DNA of 64,000 nucleotides from Sacculina carcini (GCA_916048095.2 OU696594.1:6103281-6167280); one strand, 5' to 3'; counted from the stretch's first letter, positions 29,826-41,986 are shown. Program-made: numbers and translations. The notes: a model not told the origin generated them from the letters alone.

Positions 29826-31020
29826 ATGACTGTACCTCTTCCTGCTGTCTCCTGTCCCACAATAACGCCAACTCAACGCTCCCTTCATATATTACCTTTC
29901 GGTCTACTCAATATCCGCTCCGCTCGCAATAAGCCCGCCTATATCTCCGAACTACTCCTTTCTCAGAATCTCTCCTTTTTCTGCCTGACTGAATCCTGGC
30001 TCATGGACTCAGACGTGACTGCCTTTTGTCCCTACTGCCTCCTACTTACGGCTTTCTTCAAGCTTCGCGATCATCTTCGGGGTGTGCGAAAACTATCGGT
30101 TGCGGCGTTTTGATAATATTCAAATCCATGTACTCCCTTTCATTCTGCTCTGAAATTAAATTCTCTTCCCAGGCCTTTGAATTTCATGCTGTTTCTCTAT
30201 CAATCCCTTCATTGCCTAAATTCGGCATACTATTAATCTACCGTCATAACCATTCTGGCACGTCTTCTATGTTTTTTGACGACCTTGATTCCCTTGTTCA
30301 TTGTTTCTCCCAATACGTTTCTCACAACTTTGCTATACTCGGTGATTTTAACTTTTGGATCGACGATCCATCTTCAAATCCGTTTGCCTCTGATTTTCTC
30401 TCATTTCTTGCTTCCCATGATTTGTCTATATTGAACTCTACTCCTACTCACACATCCGGCCACACTCTCGACTTGATTATCTACCCTTCAGGTATGTCCT
30501 CCTTTTCTTTGTCTGATCCCTTCACTTTTCCACCCGATTCTGCTCTGTCGGACCATTCCCTCATCACTTTCAATATTCGCTGTTGTTCTGCTGTTGCTAA
30601 ACAGTGTTCACACACCTTCTCTGCTAGAGATTACAAGCCTTTCATCCCTGCCACGTTTCACTCCTTGCTTTACACTCATCTAACGCCTACTTCTTATCTC
30701 TCTATCCACCCGCGGTTTCTTTTCGACTTCTTATCTTCTGCTCTTTCTACCATCAACAACGAATTATTTCCGCTAATTACTCATCATGTCCGCTCTGCAA
30801 ATCGTCCCCTCCTTGGTTTTCGTCTGAATTATTCTCTCTTAGGGCAGCATCTCGTCGCTCTGAACGCCGCTGGCGCCTCACCCGTCTACCTTCGGATTGG
30901 TCTAACTTTTGATTATCTCGTCGCTCGTTTCTCTCTACTCTTTGTTATCAAAAAGCTAACTTCTACCGCTCTCGTCTTTCTTCCAATTCCCGTGCTCCTA
31001 GGAATCAGTGGTCAATCCTA
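29826..31020 (+). pseudogene. LINE APE endonuclease, copy A, frameshifted
   Basis: The N-terminal frame has FGLLNIRSARNK and FFCLTESWL (catalytic Asn and Glu motifs of APE-type LINE endonuclease). After a frame change near 30060 the domain continues with ILLIYRHNHSG, FAILGDFNFWID, HTLDLIIYPSG and SALSDHSLITF (the SDH active-site motif). It ends where the solo LTR is inserted. The domain is recognisable but needs two frames. Confidence 0.8.
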
Positions 31021-31026
31021 AGATCC

Positions 31027-31718
31027 TGTAACACGAGACTGTACACTGCAGTTCAGAAATGTTTATTTAAAGACAGGCGCGCGTGGGACAGCGCTGTCCC
31101 ACGCGCGCCTACAAGAAAACACCGCACAGCAAACACGCCCGAACACGACTCTGATCAAAAGATATCCTCACACGGAACGCCTGTATTGCCGATAGAGAAT
31201 GATATTCGCTGCAAACAGATATACATAAACAAACAAACAGATATACATTAAGTGAGAACGCATATGATCGTTAAATATAACGGTAACAAACCCAAGGAAA
31301 TAGTAAACACAAACGTACTTAGTATGTCAACACGCGAGGAGACGGTAGTTGACAATAGCGGTGCTGGAAGACGCTGTTCTCTATGCGTATTGTGTGTACC
31401 GCTGGAATCGAGTACTCGATAGTGCAATATCGAGTACCTGGGTGCTTACGTATTATTCAACAGACTCCCTCCACGAACTCAGAGGACAATACAAGGACAC
31501 CATTGCATACACGCACTCACAATCACATCCACATGCAGAGGAAACCAACGCCACCACGACACCTGACACTCGACACTTGCAATCTTGCACACTCCTCCCT
31601 GCAATACATGCACATGCACACACACTCGCACACAAACATACATACAAATGTGCAAAGCACCACGCCAGCAAACACAAGAAGCATAAGCCCACACACACAA
31701 CGAAAACCTCTAACTACA
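31027..31718. repeat. Solo LTR with perfect 36-bp palindrome, in LINE copy A
   Basis: Starts TGTAACACGAGAC and ends CTCTAACTACA, flanked by the 5-bp duplication GATCC (31022-31026 and 31719-31723). It interrupts the LINE frame. A perfect 36-bp palindrome lies at 31075-31110 (left half aggcgcgcgtgggacagc). The copy at 39518 is the duplicated sister; the copy at 61187-61556 is independent, with its own TSD, and lacks about 330 bp found in the middle here. Confidence 0.85.
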
Positions 31719-31978
31719 GATCCTTAACTGACGGACGTACCTCACCTTGCCCCATACCTGCTTCCGTCTTCGCCAAATTCTTCCCTGATAAACTAAACTC
31801 TATCCGATCTCAACTTCCTACGTCTAGCATGCCTCTGACTCATACAAAGTCTAATTTAAACCTCTCGAGTTTTTCGCACATCAATATTTATCATACCTCT
31901 CGCCTAATTTCTAAGCTGAAAATGTCCCGTTGTTCCCTTGATCCTATAAACTTTTCGGCTCTCTCGGACTATGTACAT

Positions 31979-32900
31979 TGTCGCTGATGGGCATGATGCC
32001 GCTAGCGATCAGTCCCAGTGGCTGTGGCAGCAGGTGTGCCGTGAACCAGTGGCGTAGTGTACGAGTGACGGAGGGTGTGAGACCCAGTCACTCACTAACG
32101 CCAACTGCAGCGCACTGGAACGACAGGCTGTGCACTGTCTGTCGACCCGAAATCGACTACCCTACAGCGCGACGCTCGGTATAAAAACCTTCCGTCTTGC
32201 TAAGAGACGTCCGAGCTGGGAGTGCACCGCTAAGTGACACTAGCCAGACTCGACGGTTTAAAGCGAACGTCTGATGCCTCAGAATCAAATGTGCTCAAGC
32301 CCACCACTATGGGTGTCTGTCTCGGAGGAATAACCGGCTACGGTATTCAGTCCAAGGCAGGCGGCAGAGCACAATCTATCCTTGGCAAAACGCTGTGAGG
32401 GCGATGTGGTCTTTAAAAAGACCGAGATGTATATTGCGTAGGTTAACTCGCTAATTTTACAGGGAGCGGGAGCGGTACCGTGGAGACCAGTCAAACCAGA
32501 GCCGACGACGTGAAAGAGACCTTTATTGCCGAAAGTGCACGCTTTATATACCGCACGTTGTAACCGTACGGTGTGGTGTTACACGTGACGTCACTGCTAC
32601 CGTGTGCAACATGATGAATGTGTATGTGTATGCGTGTGTGTGTGTGTGTGAGTGTGTGTTTGTCTGACGCGCATGCGCGTAACATTTTGCGATAAATAAA
32701 ACAGCAATAACAATCAAAAGCATATACAAACACCGTGCACACATAATTGTTATATAACGGAATTAAAACGTAATGACACTCGCGGTAATACAGTGAGATC
32801 AGTGAATATCAGTGAGAGTGATATAATTGGCAAATGCAAATACAATAAAACAGTGTACACATTTGACATACATGGAACAGAATTGATGTGTGTGGCTACA
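31979..32900 (-). repeat. LTR of the Gypsy remnant
   Basis: TG..CA ends on the plus strand. Its right-hand ~580 bp recurs at 33911-34491, and its right-most ~98 bp recurs again at 33754-33852. Confidence 0.85.
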
Positions 32901-33753
32901 CTACCCCCTCCCTAGACTGTCGAGTACAAAGGCGACATGTCGATATCTCTGTGGGGCACGTACAATGCGTCCACTGCGTGTTCTGATGCACGACTTACTT
33001 GTAACCACCGGTGGGTGTGTGTGCTGTGAAGTTCTGTGCGTGCTGCTGTCTGTGCACTCAGATGTCCGGTGAACAGGCGCGTCGGTTCTGACAAACAACT
33101 CGGTAGTGTCAGGTTCTGTTGACGTGGAGTCGTTTATGATCGGCGATGAAGCAACACGTTCTTCAGCTATTTCGACAAATGCCGGTTTGCAGCGATCAAT
33201 GGAGATGACGTCGTCTTTGCTGCGTCGCATGATGGTAATGGTCTTGCCAGTCCTGGCCTTCACCAAGAAGGGACCGTCGTACCGACTCTCCAGGGGATAG
33301 CGATGACCATCTTTGCGCACGAAAACGTGAGTGCACGTTGACAGGGCACTGGGAACGTATGAACGCTGCTGAACCGGACGTGGCAGAGTTGGCCTAAGTT
33401 TCGCCATATGACGTCGCAGTCTGTTCACGTACGAAGACGGGTCAGAAGCCGGTGCTGAAGAGTGAAAGAACTCTCCGGGTAATCTCACCGTAGAGCCGTA
33501 CACGAGCTCCGCTGCTGTGGCACCGATGTCCGGTTTGTGCGTGGCTCGGATGCCTAGCAGAACCAGAGGCAGAGCGTCTGTCCAGGAGGTGAGATCGTGA
33601 GCCCTCAGGCCCGTTTTCAGCTGCCGGTGCAGCCGTTCCACCATGCCGTTGCAGGCCGGATGGAAGCTGGTTGTGCGCTTTCGTTGACAACCAAGCATGC
33701 GCTGCATGTCACTCCACAACGCCGACTCGAATTGAGCACCGCGGTCACTTGTG
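32901..33753 (-). pseudogene. Integrase C-terminal half
   Basis: The minus-strand frame opens at the rearrangement junction with TSDRGAQFESALW (second catalytic Asp), continues through HPACNGMVERLHRQLK (catalytic Glu region) and an SH3-like HVFVRKDGHRYPLESRYDGP segment, and ends RTRSGRIVRAPQRYRHV. The catalytic core is cut before its first Asp. The stop overlaps the polypurine tract. Confidence 0.85.
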
Positions 33754-33853
33754 ATCAGTGAATATCAGTGAGAGTGATATAATTGGCAAATGCAAATACA
33801 ATAAAACAGTGTACACATTTGACATACATGGAACAGAATTGATGTGTGTGGCT

Positions 33854-34005
33854 AAAGACCACATCGCCCTCACAGCGTTTTGCCAAGGATAGATTGTGCT
33901 CTGCCGCCTGTCTCGGAGGAATAACCGGCTACGGTATTCAGTCCAAGGCAGGCGGCAGAGCACAATCTATCCTTGGCAAAACGCTGTGAGGGCGATGTGG
34001 TCTTT
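33854..34005. repeat. Perfect 57-bp inverted repeat with 38-nt loop
   Basis: Left arm 33854-33910 (starts aaagaccacatcgccctcac) and right arm 33949-34005 are exact reverse complements. The right arm and loop are native LTR sequence (compare 32322-32420); the left arm is an inverted copy joined to the LTR edge. Confidence 0.92.
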
Positions 34006-34491
34006 AAAAAGACCGAGATGTATATTGCGTAGGTTAACTCGCTAATTTTACAGGGAGCGGGAGCGGTACCGTGGAGACCAGTCAAACCAGAGCCGACGAC
34101 GTGAAAGAGACCTTTATTGCCGAAAGTGCACGCTTTATATACCGCACGTTGTAACCGTACGGTGTGGTGTTACACGTGACGTCACTGCTACCGTGTGCAA
34201 CATGATGAATGTGTATGTGTATGCGTGTGTGTGTGTGTGTGAGTGTGTGTTTGTCTGACGCGCATGCGCGTAACATTTTGCGATAAATAAAACAGCAATA
34301 ACAATCAAAAGCATATACAAACACCGTGCACACATAATTGTTATATAACGGAATTAAAACGTAATGACACTCGCGGTAATACAGTGAGATCAGTGAATAT
34401 CAGTGAGAGTGATATAATTGGCAAATGCAAATACAATAAAACAGTGTACACATTTGACATACATGGAACAGAATTGATGTGTGTGGCTACA

Positions 34492-35799
34492 ACATCTCTT
34501 AGCTCCAGTCTTCTGTCATCTGATCAACTCTTCCTTCTTCCATGGATCCTTCTTAGCCGACAAACATGCTATAGTTGACCCTATTCTCAAAAAACCTTCT
34601 CTCGATCCTCACTGTCCTAAGAATTATCGTCCTATATCGCTTTTAAGTCTTCTTTCCAAACTCCTTGAGTCAGCTATTCACGACCACTCTCCCCTGTGAT
34701 AAATCCTATTCTCGACCCATTCCAGTCCGGTTTCGTCTCACATCATTCTACCGAATCTCTTTTACTTTGCCTAGTAAATGACATCTTCCAAACCTTTGCC
34801 TCTGGTGATTCAGTCCTCCTCGTCCTACTTGATCTTTCCTCCGCCTTCGATCTTGTAAATCACCCTATATTGCTCAAAGACCTCGCTTCTGCTGGCTTAT
34901 CCTCTTCTGCTCTCTCTCTCTCTCATGACTTCATATTTTTCTGGCCGTGCATTTTCTGTACGTTCTAACTCTTCCTCTTCTTCCCCTCTTTTGCTTTCGC
35001 TGATGATCTGCAACTATACATTCCGCTATCAAAATTCTCTCATAATCTGCTCTCTAAGTTATTTTGCGACATCACATCCTGGGCATCTTCCCGCCAACTC
35101 ATCATCAACCATTCTAAAACTGAATACATGGTCTTCTATCCTCCAATAATCTCTCCCCCGTCTCTCTCTGTCTCCCTATCTGCTTGTGTTCGTAATCTTG
35201 GGGTCTGCTTCGATCCCTCTCTGTCATTTGCTAACAATTTCGCGCATATATCGCGATCCTGCAGGCTCATTCTCAGACAACTCTATCCCATCCGTGCTTA
35301 CATTGACACTAACTCGGCCATTACTCTCATCCAATCCTTAATTTTCCCTCGTCTAGACTATTGTAACTCTTTGTTTCTTCACGCCTCATCAAAATCTCTT
35401 CGCTCCCTACAAATGTTATTGAACCAGTCATGTCGCTTTGTCTTCCGTCTTCCTCCGCGCACGCCAACTTCTCCCTACTTACATAAACTTGGCTGGCTTC
35501 CTGTTCAGGCTCGGATCAACTATAAGCTGTGCTGTCTTATCTCTAAAATTATCCGCTCATCCTCCTCTCCTTCTTACCTCCGCTCTCTACTATCTGAACC
35601 TCAACACTCAGGTCGTCGTCTTCACTCTCTTCACTGTCCTCGAGCAGTTTTGGAGTCGCCTTGGTCGGCGAAATCTTTCTACTTCTTTGCTCCTCGACTC
35701 TATAACTCCTTGCCTTCTCGTATCTGGTCATCCCCTTCACTTCGATCCTTCTCTTCTGCTCTGCATGCACATCTTCTTGTGTCTACCTCTCCCTGTTGA
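34492..35799 (+). pseudogene. CR1-like RT, copy A, internally deleted
   Basis: Recognisable parts: NYRPISLLSLLSKLLES, LDPFQSGFVSHHSTES, LVLLDLSSAFDLVNH (box A). Then an abrupt jump to AFADDLQLYIP (box C) in another frame, so box B (SGVPQG) is deleted. The C-terminal LDYCNSLFLHASSKS and YLHKLGWLPVQARI segments are in a third stretch. The upstream RT start is before the Gypsy insertion (near 31730-31978). The enzyme cannot be functional. Confidence 0.85.
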
Positions 35800-36002
35800 A
35801 TGGGTTCGTGTTTTTCTTTTGTATATACGCCTGTTAAATTTTGTCTGTCATGCTCTTAGCTATTCTGACATTTGTTTCACTTATTCTATAAACATACATA
35901 CTATATTATTTTTTATCTCATCCTGTCATCGTACCATTGTATATTTGGCGCTATATTAAATACATGTTGTTGTTGTTGTTGTTGTTGTGTGTGCACGCGC
36001 AG

Positions 36003-36292
36003 GCATATGATGACGACCGGTTTTCAGTGCGCAATGCTGCCGTGATCTCACTGAACGACCCTGGCACCGCCGCTGCTAGCACGTGTGATAATTCACGTGC
36101 CAGCGAGTGTGGCCAGGAGGTGTTCGCTTCAGTGTTGGCTGACCTCAACAGTAACACTTATCAACAGCCAGGTAGCAATGGAGATGATAAGCAAGAGTAT
36201 GAGAGCAGACAGCAGAGTAAGAGAGCAGCTCTGCAGTGTGTCAGCAGATTGGCTCGTCACGCGCCCGCATATCTCTGGCAGCAACATTTCCA
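36003..36292 (+). CDS. CLASP: CLASP fusion exon T'Q, copy 2
   Basis: It follows the native last-intron acceptor gcacgcgcag. The first 14 codons are the start of the last CLASP exon (AYDDDRFSVRNAAV); the frame then passes directly into exon Q from its middle (ISLNDPGTAAASTC) and ends LWQQHF plus two codon bases before gtgtgt. Start phase 0 and end phase 2 equal those of the two parent exons, so the fusion splices in frame at both ends. The join is the tandem-duplication breakpoint, with short similarity (cggttttca and cggttctca) on the two sides. Confidence 0.78.
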
Positions 36293-36580
36293 GTGTGTAT
36301 ATCCCGCCGCGTGCTCAAGCACACTTCCTCTCTCCCTCACACACACACACACTCACACACTACTGTCAACAGCGACTGATTCACTGGCTAACAAATAAAT
36401 ATGATTTATAATCTCGTGACTTATATTCTCGAGAACTTCCTATATGAAATTTCAGTATTTTTATTTTTGCTATATATTTTTGCAGTAGTGTGTTTGTGTT
36501 TGTGTGTGTTTGTGTATGTATGTGTGCGTTTGCATGTATCATTGCGTATCTGTATATGTGTGTGTGTTTGTCACGTGCAG

Positions 36581-36848
36581 GGCGTTGTTTAACCGTGTTC
36601 TCGACCAGTTGGTTGATGTTACTGGTGGTGGCGATGGTACACTTAAGAGCAGTAACAGTATCAGTGTACGTGAGGCCAGTCTGTCAACCCTCACTGATAT
36701 GTTGCGTCGAGATTGTGTGGCTCCCTTGTTCCAGCCATTTGCCAAGATGTTGTTCCTGCGAGTGCTGGACACGCAGCGCGACAAGGACCTTTGTCGAGCA
36801 GGAGAAGAGTGTGCCGCCGTGGCTGCAGTCACCCTGCCTCCCGATACT
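36581..36848 (+). CDS. CLASP: CLASP C-terminal domain, exon R copy 2
   Basis: 268 bp, the same length and splice sites as copy 1, open throughout, with a few amino-acid changes (TLTDMLRRDC, QPFAKMLF). Starts in phase 2 and ends on a codon boundary at gtaaca. Confidence 0.8.
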
Positions 36849-37269
36849 GTAACACCCCCTCTCTCTCTATCACCTCTCTTCCATTCATTTGTAATGTCAT
36901 TTGTTTTTTGTTTGCCATTTTTCACATATTTTCTTCGTTTGCATTGTAGCTGTGTTCTTACCTATTCTGTTATTTGTGTCTTTCTTGTGTGCATTTCTCT
37001 ATCTCTCTTCCGCTCTCTCTTTCGCTCTCGTTCGCTGCATTCACTGTGATTTTTCTAGTTGTTTGTCATTTGTTAATTTTCTCTCTCCTTACCCTCATGC
37101 TTCCTACTCTGTTCACCTACAACTTCATCTTTCTCTCTTTCTCGCTGTGCGTTCTCTCGAAATTCATTCATTCACTTCTTTCGTGTATATGTGTATGTAT
37201 GTATGTGTGTTTGTGTGTGTGTGTGTCAATTACACCATCATAATGCTGTGATGATGGTGCGCGAGATAG

Positions 37270-37416
37270 GTGGTGCGCGTGTTGAACCCGCTCATGCAGG
37301 GGGCCGAGTTTCCCGTCGACGTTGCTGCCATCAAGGCTCTCAAAAGAATGGTGGAACATAGCAGCGCCGACACTTTGGTGTCATATCTGCCCTCCATCAT
37401 GCCCAATCTGATCAAG
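37270..37416 (+). CDS. CLASP: CLASP C-terminal domain, exon S copy 2
   Basis: 147 bp, phase 0 at both ends, differing from copy 1 at a few codons (PLMQGAEF, VEHSSADTL). It reads into the intron that holds LINE copy B. Confidence 0.82.
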
Positions 37417-37644
37417 GTAACACCACACCCCTCTCTCTGTGTATGTCTATCTGTACGTGTGCGTGTCTGTGTTATCCAACATTGGCTTACCTTTGAACCT
37501 TTCTTTGAAGCGAATATCAGAAGACAGCGAGGAACAGCAGATCGAATGTAAGATAGTTGAAATTGCAAGTTATGAAACAGAAATATGCATATAAATAACC
37601 ATACATCCATACATTCACAAAATGAACGAGCTTGTGTGTGTGTG

Positions 37645-40600
37645 TCGTCAACATCCCGGATGTCGAGGTTATTGTTCCTACTCCAACAATTCAGCCAAAG
37701 GTGACAGTTACCAACATACCAGACGATTCGAGAGTCTTCTCAGTACCCTCCGGTCGAAGAACCCTTCCCTGTCTTCTGCTTCAACATCTGAACTCAAGGT
37801 GCTCTTCATCGCGAGATCCCGTGCTGGAGCCCGACTTGCTGTACTATCTGTCTTTCCTGCTGTACGGGAAGCAATACGACTCTTGGGCGATCGCCTCTTT
37901 GATGATCTCTGCTCGTGCCCAGTCTACAACCGGTTTTGGGTCGCGCGCTGTCAACGATGCGCAGGACTCGGACACAAGACCAGCCGATGCTTCCCCAGCA
38001 ATCCGGAATGCTGTGGGCACTGCGCTGGAGCCCATCGCTCGTTGAACTGTCCCGATCATTCGGCTCGCTGTTGAGCCAACTGCAAAAGAGCGGGTCGTCC
38101 TCACGATCACTCCTCTTTCTCCTCTGACTGTCCGTCTTTGACTGGCCGTTCGGCACTCGCTGCGTACTAGGACACAACAGTACTCTCTTCCTGACTCTTC
38201 GCCTCAAAGTGCGCCGCCTCTGACTATACTCTCTGATTCCTCGTCCAGTACTCAATGACTATCTTCACCCGTCGTCTCATCTGCTCCTGCTTGCGTTGTA
38301 CTAAGCTCCTCGTCTATGTCTGTACCTCTTCCTGCTGTCTCCTGTCCCACAATAACGCCAACTCAACGCTCCCTTCATATATTACCTTTCGGTCTACTCA
38401 ATATCCGCTCCGCTCGCAATAAGCCCGCCTATATCTCCGAACTACTCCTTTCTCAGAATCTCTCCTTTTTCTGCCTGACTGAATCCTGGCTCATGGACTC
38501 AGACGTGACTGCCTTTTGTCCCTACTGCCTCCTACTTACGGCTTTCTTCAAGCTTCGCGATCATCTTCGGGGTGTGCGAAAACTATCGGTTGCGGCGTTT
38601 TGATAATATTCAAATCCATGTACTCCCTTTCATTCTGCTCTGAAATTAAATTCTCTTCCCAGGCCTTTGAATTTCATGCTGTTTCTCTATCAATCCCTTC
38701 ATTGCCTAAATTCGGCATACTATTAATCTACCGTCATAACCATTCTGGCACGTCTTCTATGTTTTTTGACGACCTTGATTCCCTTGTTCATTGTTTCTCC
38801 CAATACTTTTCTCACAACTTTGCTATACTCGGTGATTTTAACTTTTGGATCGACGATCCATCTTCAAATCCGTTTGCCTCTGATTTTCTCTCATTTCTTG
38901 CTTCCCATGATTTGTCTATATTGAACTCTACTCCTACTCACACATCCGGCCACACTCTCGACTTGATTATCTACCCTTCAGGTATGTCCTCCTTTTCTTT
39001 GTCTGATCCCTTCACTTTTCCACCCGATTCTGCTCTGTCGGACCATTCCCTCATCACTTTCAATATTCGCTGTTGTTCTGCTGTTGCTAAACAGTGTTCA
39101 CACACCTTCTCTGCTAGAGATTACAAGCCTTTCATCCCTGCCACGTTTCACTCCTTGCTTTACACTCATCTAACGCCTACTTCTTATCTCTCTATCCACC
39201 CGCGGTTTCTTTTCGACTTCTTATCTTCTGCTCTTTCTACCATCAACAATGAATTATTTCCGCTAATTACTAATCATGTCCGCTCTGCAAATCGTCCCCC
39301 TCCTTGGTTTTCGTCTGAATTATTCTCTCTTTGGGCAGCATCTCGTCGCTCTGAACGCCGCTGGCGCCTCACCCGTCTACCTTCGGATTGGTCTAACTTT
39401 TGTTTATATCGTCGCTCGTTTCTCTCTACTCTTTGTTCTCAAAAAGCTAACTTCTACCGCTCTCGTCTTTCTTCCAATTCCCGTGCTCCTAGGAATCAGT
39501 GGTCAATCCTAAGATCCTGTAACACGAGACTTTACACTGCAGTTCATTTGATGTCATCAAATGTTTATTTAAAGACAGGCGCGCGTGGGACAGCGCTGTC
39601 CCACGCGCGCCTACAAGAAAACACCGCACAGCAAACACGCCCGAACACGACTCTGATCAAAAGATATCCTCACACGGAACGCCTGTATTGCCGATAGAGA
39701 ATGATATTCGCTGCAAACAGATATACATAAACAAACAAACAGATATACATCAAGTGAGAACGCATATGATCGTTAAATATGACGGTAACAAACACAAGGA
39801 AATAGTAAAAACAAACGTACTTAGTATGTCAACACGCGAGGAAACGGTAATTGACAATAGCGGTGCTGGAAGACGCTGTTCTCTATGCGTATTGTGTGTA
39901 CCGCTGGAATCGAGTACTCGATAGTGCAATATCGAGTACCTGGGTGCTTACATATTATTCAACAGACTCCCTCCACGAACTCAGAGGACAATACAAGGAC
40001 ACCATTGCATACACGCACTCACAATCACATCCACATGCAGAGGAAACCAACGCCACCACGACACTTGACACTCGACACTTGCAATCTTGCACACTCCTCC
40101 CTGCACTCCTCCCTGCAATACATGCACATGCACACACACTCGCACACAAACATACATACACAATGCGCAAAGCACCACGCCAGCAAACACAAGAAGCATA
40201 AGCCCACACACACAACGAAAACCTCTAACTACATATCCTTAACTGACGGACGTACCTCACCTTGCCCCATACCTGCTTCCGTCTTCGCCAAATTCTTCCC
40301 TGATAAACTAAACTCTATCCGATCTCAACTTCCTACGTCTAGCATGCCTCTGACTCATACAAAGTCTAATTTAAACCTCTCGAGTTTTTCGCACATCAAT
40401 ATTTATCATACCTCTCGCCTAATTTCTAAGCTGAAAATGTCCCTTTGTTCCCTTGATCCTATAAACTTTTCGGCTCTCTCGGACTATGTACATCTCTTAG
40501 CTCCAGTCTTCTGTCATCTGATCAACTCTTCCTTCTTCCATGGATCCTTCTTAGCCGACAAACATGCTATAGTTGACCCTATTCTCAAAAAACCTTCTCT

Positions 40601-41986
40601 CGATCCTCACTGTCCTAAGAATTATCGTCCTATATCGCTTTTAAGTCTTCTTTCCAAACTCCTTGAGTCAGCTATTCACGAACAACTCTCCCCTGTGATA
40701 AATCCTATTCTCGACCCATTCCAGTCCGGTTTCGTCTCACATCATTCTACCGAATCTCTTTTACTTTGCCTTGTAAATGACATTTTCCAAACCTTTGCCT
40801 CTGGTGATTCAGTCCTCCTCGTCCTACTTGATCTTTCCTCCGCCTTCGATCTTGTAAATCACCCTATATTGCTCAAAGACCTCGCTTCTGCTGGCTTATC
40901 CTCTTCTGCTCTCTCTCTCTCTCATGACTTCATATTTTTCTGGCCGTGCATTTTCTGTACGTTCTAACTCTTCCTCTTCTTCCCCTCTTTTGCTTTCGCT
41001 GATGATCTGCAACTATACATTCCGCTATCAAAATTCTCTCATAATCTGCTCTCTAAGTTATTTTGCGACATCACATCCTGGGCATCTTCCCGCCAACTCA
41101 TCATCTACCATTCTAAAACTGAATACATGGTCTTCCACCCTCCAAGAATCTCTCCCCCGTCTCTCTCTGTCTCCCTATCTGCTTGTGTTCGTAAGCTTGG
41201 GGTCTACTTCGATCCCTCTCTGTCATTCGCTAACAATTTCGCGCATATATCGCGATCTTGCAGGCTCATTCTCAGACAACTCTATCCCATCCGTGCTTAC
41301 ATTGACACTAACTCGGCCATTACTCTCATCCAATCCTTAATTTTCCCTCGTCTAGACTATTGTAACTCTTTGTTTCTTCACGCCTCATCTAAATCTCTTC
41401 GCTCCCTACAAATGTTATTGAACCAATCATGTCGCTTTGTCTTCCGTCTTCCTCCACGCACGCCAACTTCTACCTACTTACATAAACTTGGCTGGCTTCC
41501 TGTTCAGGCTCGGATCAACTATAAACTGTGCTGTCTTATCTCTAAAATTATCCGCTCATCCTCCTCTCCTTCTTACCTCCGCTCTCTACTATCTGAACCT
41601 CAACACTCAGGTCGTCGTCTTCACTCTCTTCACTGTCCTCGAGCAGTTTTGGAGTCGCCTTGGTCGGCGAAATCTTTCTACTTCTTTGCTCCTCGACTCT
41701 ATAACTCCTTGCCTTCTGGTATCCGGTCATCCCCTTCACTTCGATCCTTCTCTTCTGCTCTGCATGCACATCTTCTTGTGTCTACCTCTCCCTGTTGAAT
41801 GGGTTCGTGTTTTTCTTTTGTATATACGCCTGTTAAATTTTGTCTGTCATGCTCTTAGCTATTCTGACATTTGTTTCACTTATTCTATAAACATACATAC
41901 TATATTATTTTTTATCTCATCCTGTCATCGTACCATTGTATATTTGGCGCTATATTAAATACATGTTGTTGTTGTTGTTGTTGTTG
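37645..41986 (+). mobile_element. Dead CR1-like LINE, copy B
   Basis: A duplicated sister of copy A, with the same insertion point, the same internal RT deletion and the same solo LTR, but without the Gypsy fragment. Segments: ORF1 knuckles to 38074; endonuclease 38316-39512 (same frameshift near 38550); solo LTR 39518-40233; RT 40240-41798; 3' UTR and (GTT)n tail to 41986. Substitutions between A and B are sparse, so the duplication is recent compared with the LINE. Confidence 0.9.
39518..40233. repeat. Solo LTR with 36-bp palindrome, in LINE copy B
   Basis: Sister of 31027-31718. The left TSD is GATCC (39513-39517); the right copy has mutated to TATCC (40234-40238). Palindrome at 39577-39612, perfect. 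A short palindromic stretch (catttgatgtcatcaaatg) near 39544-39562 replaces the copy-A sequence, and a 12-bp duplication (cactcctccctg) lies near 40090-40115. Confidence 0.85.

Larger units (their letters stand above)
31979..34491 (-). mobile_element. Rearranged Gypsy remnant in LINE copy A
   Basis: Inserted between identical ACAT sequences (31975-31978 and 34492-34495); copy B of the LINE is uninterrupted at this point. It holds a 922-bp LTR (31979-32900), a polypurine tract on the minus strand at 32901-32915, the C-terminal half of integrase, then scrambled pieces of the other LTR including an inverted repeat (33854-34005). In the LTR the minus strand shows a TATATAAAG box and an AATAAA signal near 32520-32555. 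Gag through RT is missing. Confidence 0.85.
29155..35987 (+). mobile_element. Dead CR1-like LINE, copy A, with two nested insertions
   Basis: It inserted into the GT run of the last CLASP intron, just before the gcacgcgcag acceptor. It contains a gag-like ORF1 remnant, APE endonuclease, RT and a 3' UTR ending ggcgctatattaaatacatg and a (GTT)n tail. It is broken by frameshifts, by an internal deletion that removed the RT box B region, by a solo LTR (31027-31718) and by a Gypsy fragment (31979-34491). Copy B (37645-41986) shares the deletion and the solo LTR but not the Gypsy fragment. Confidence 0.9.
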
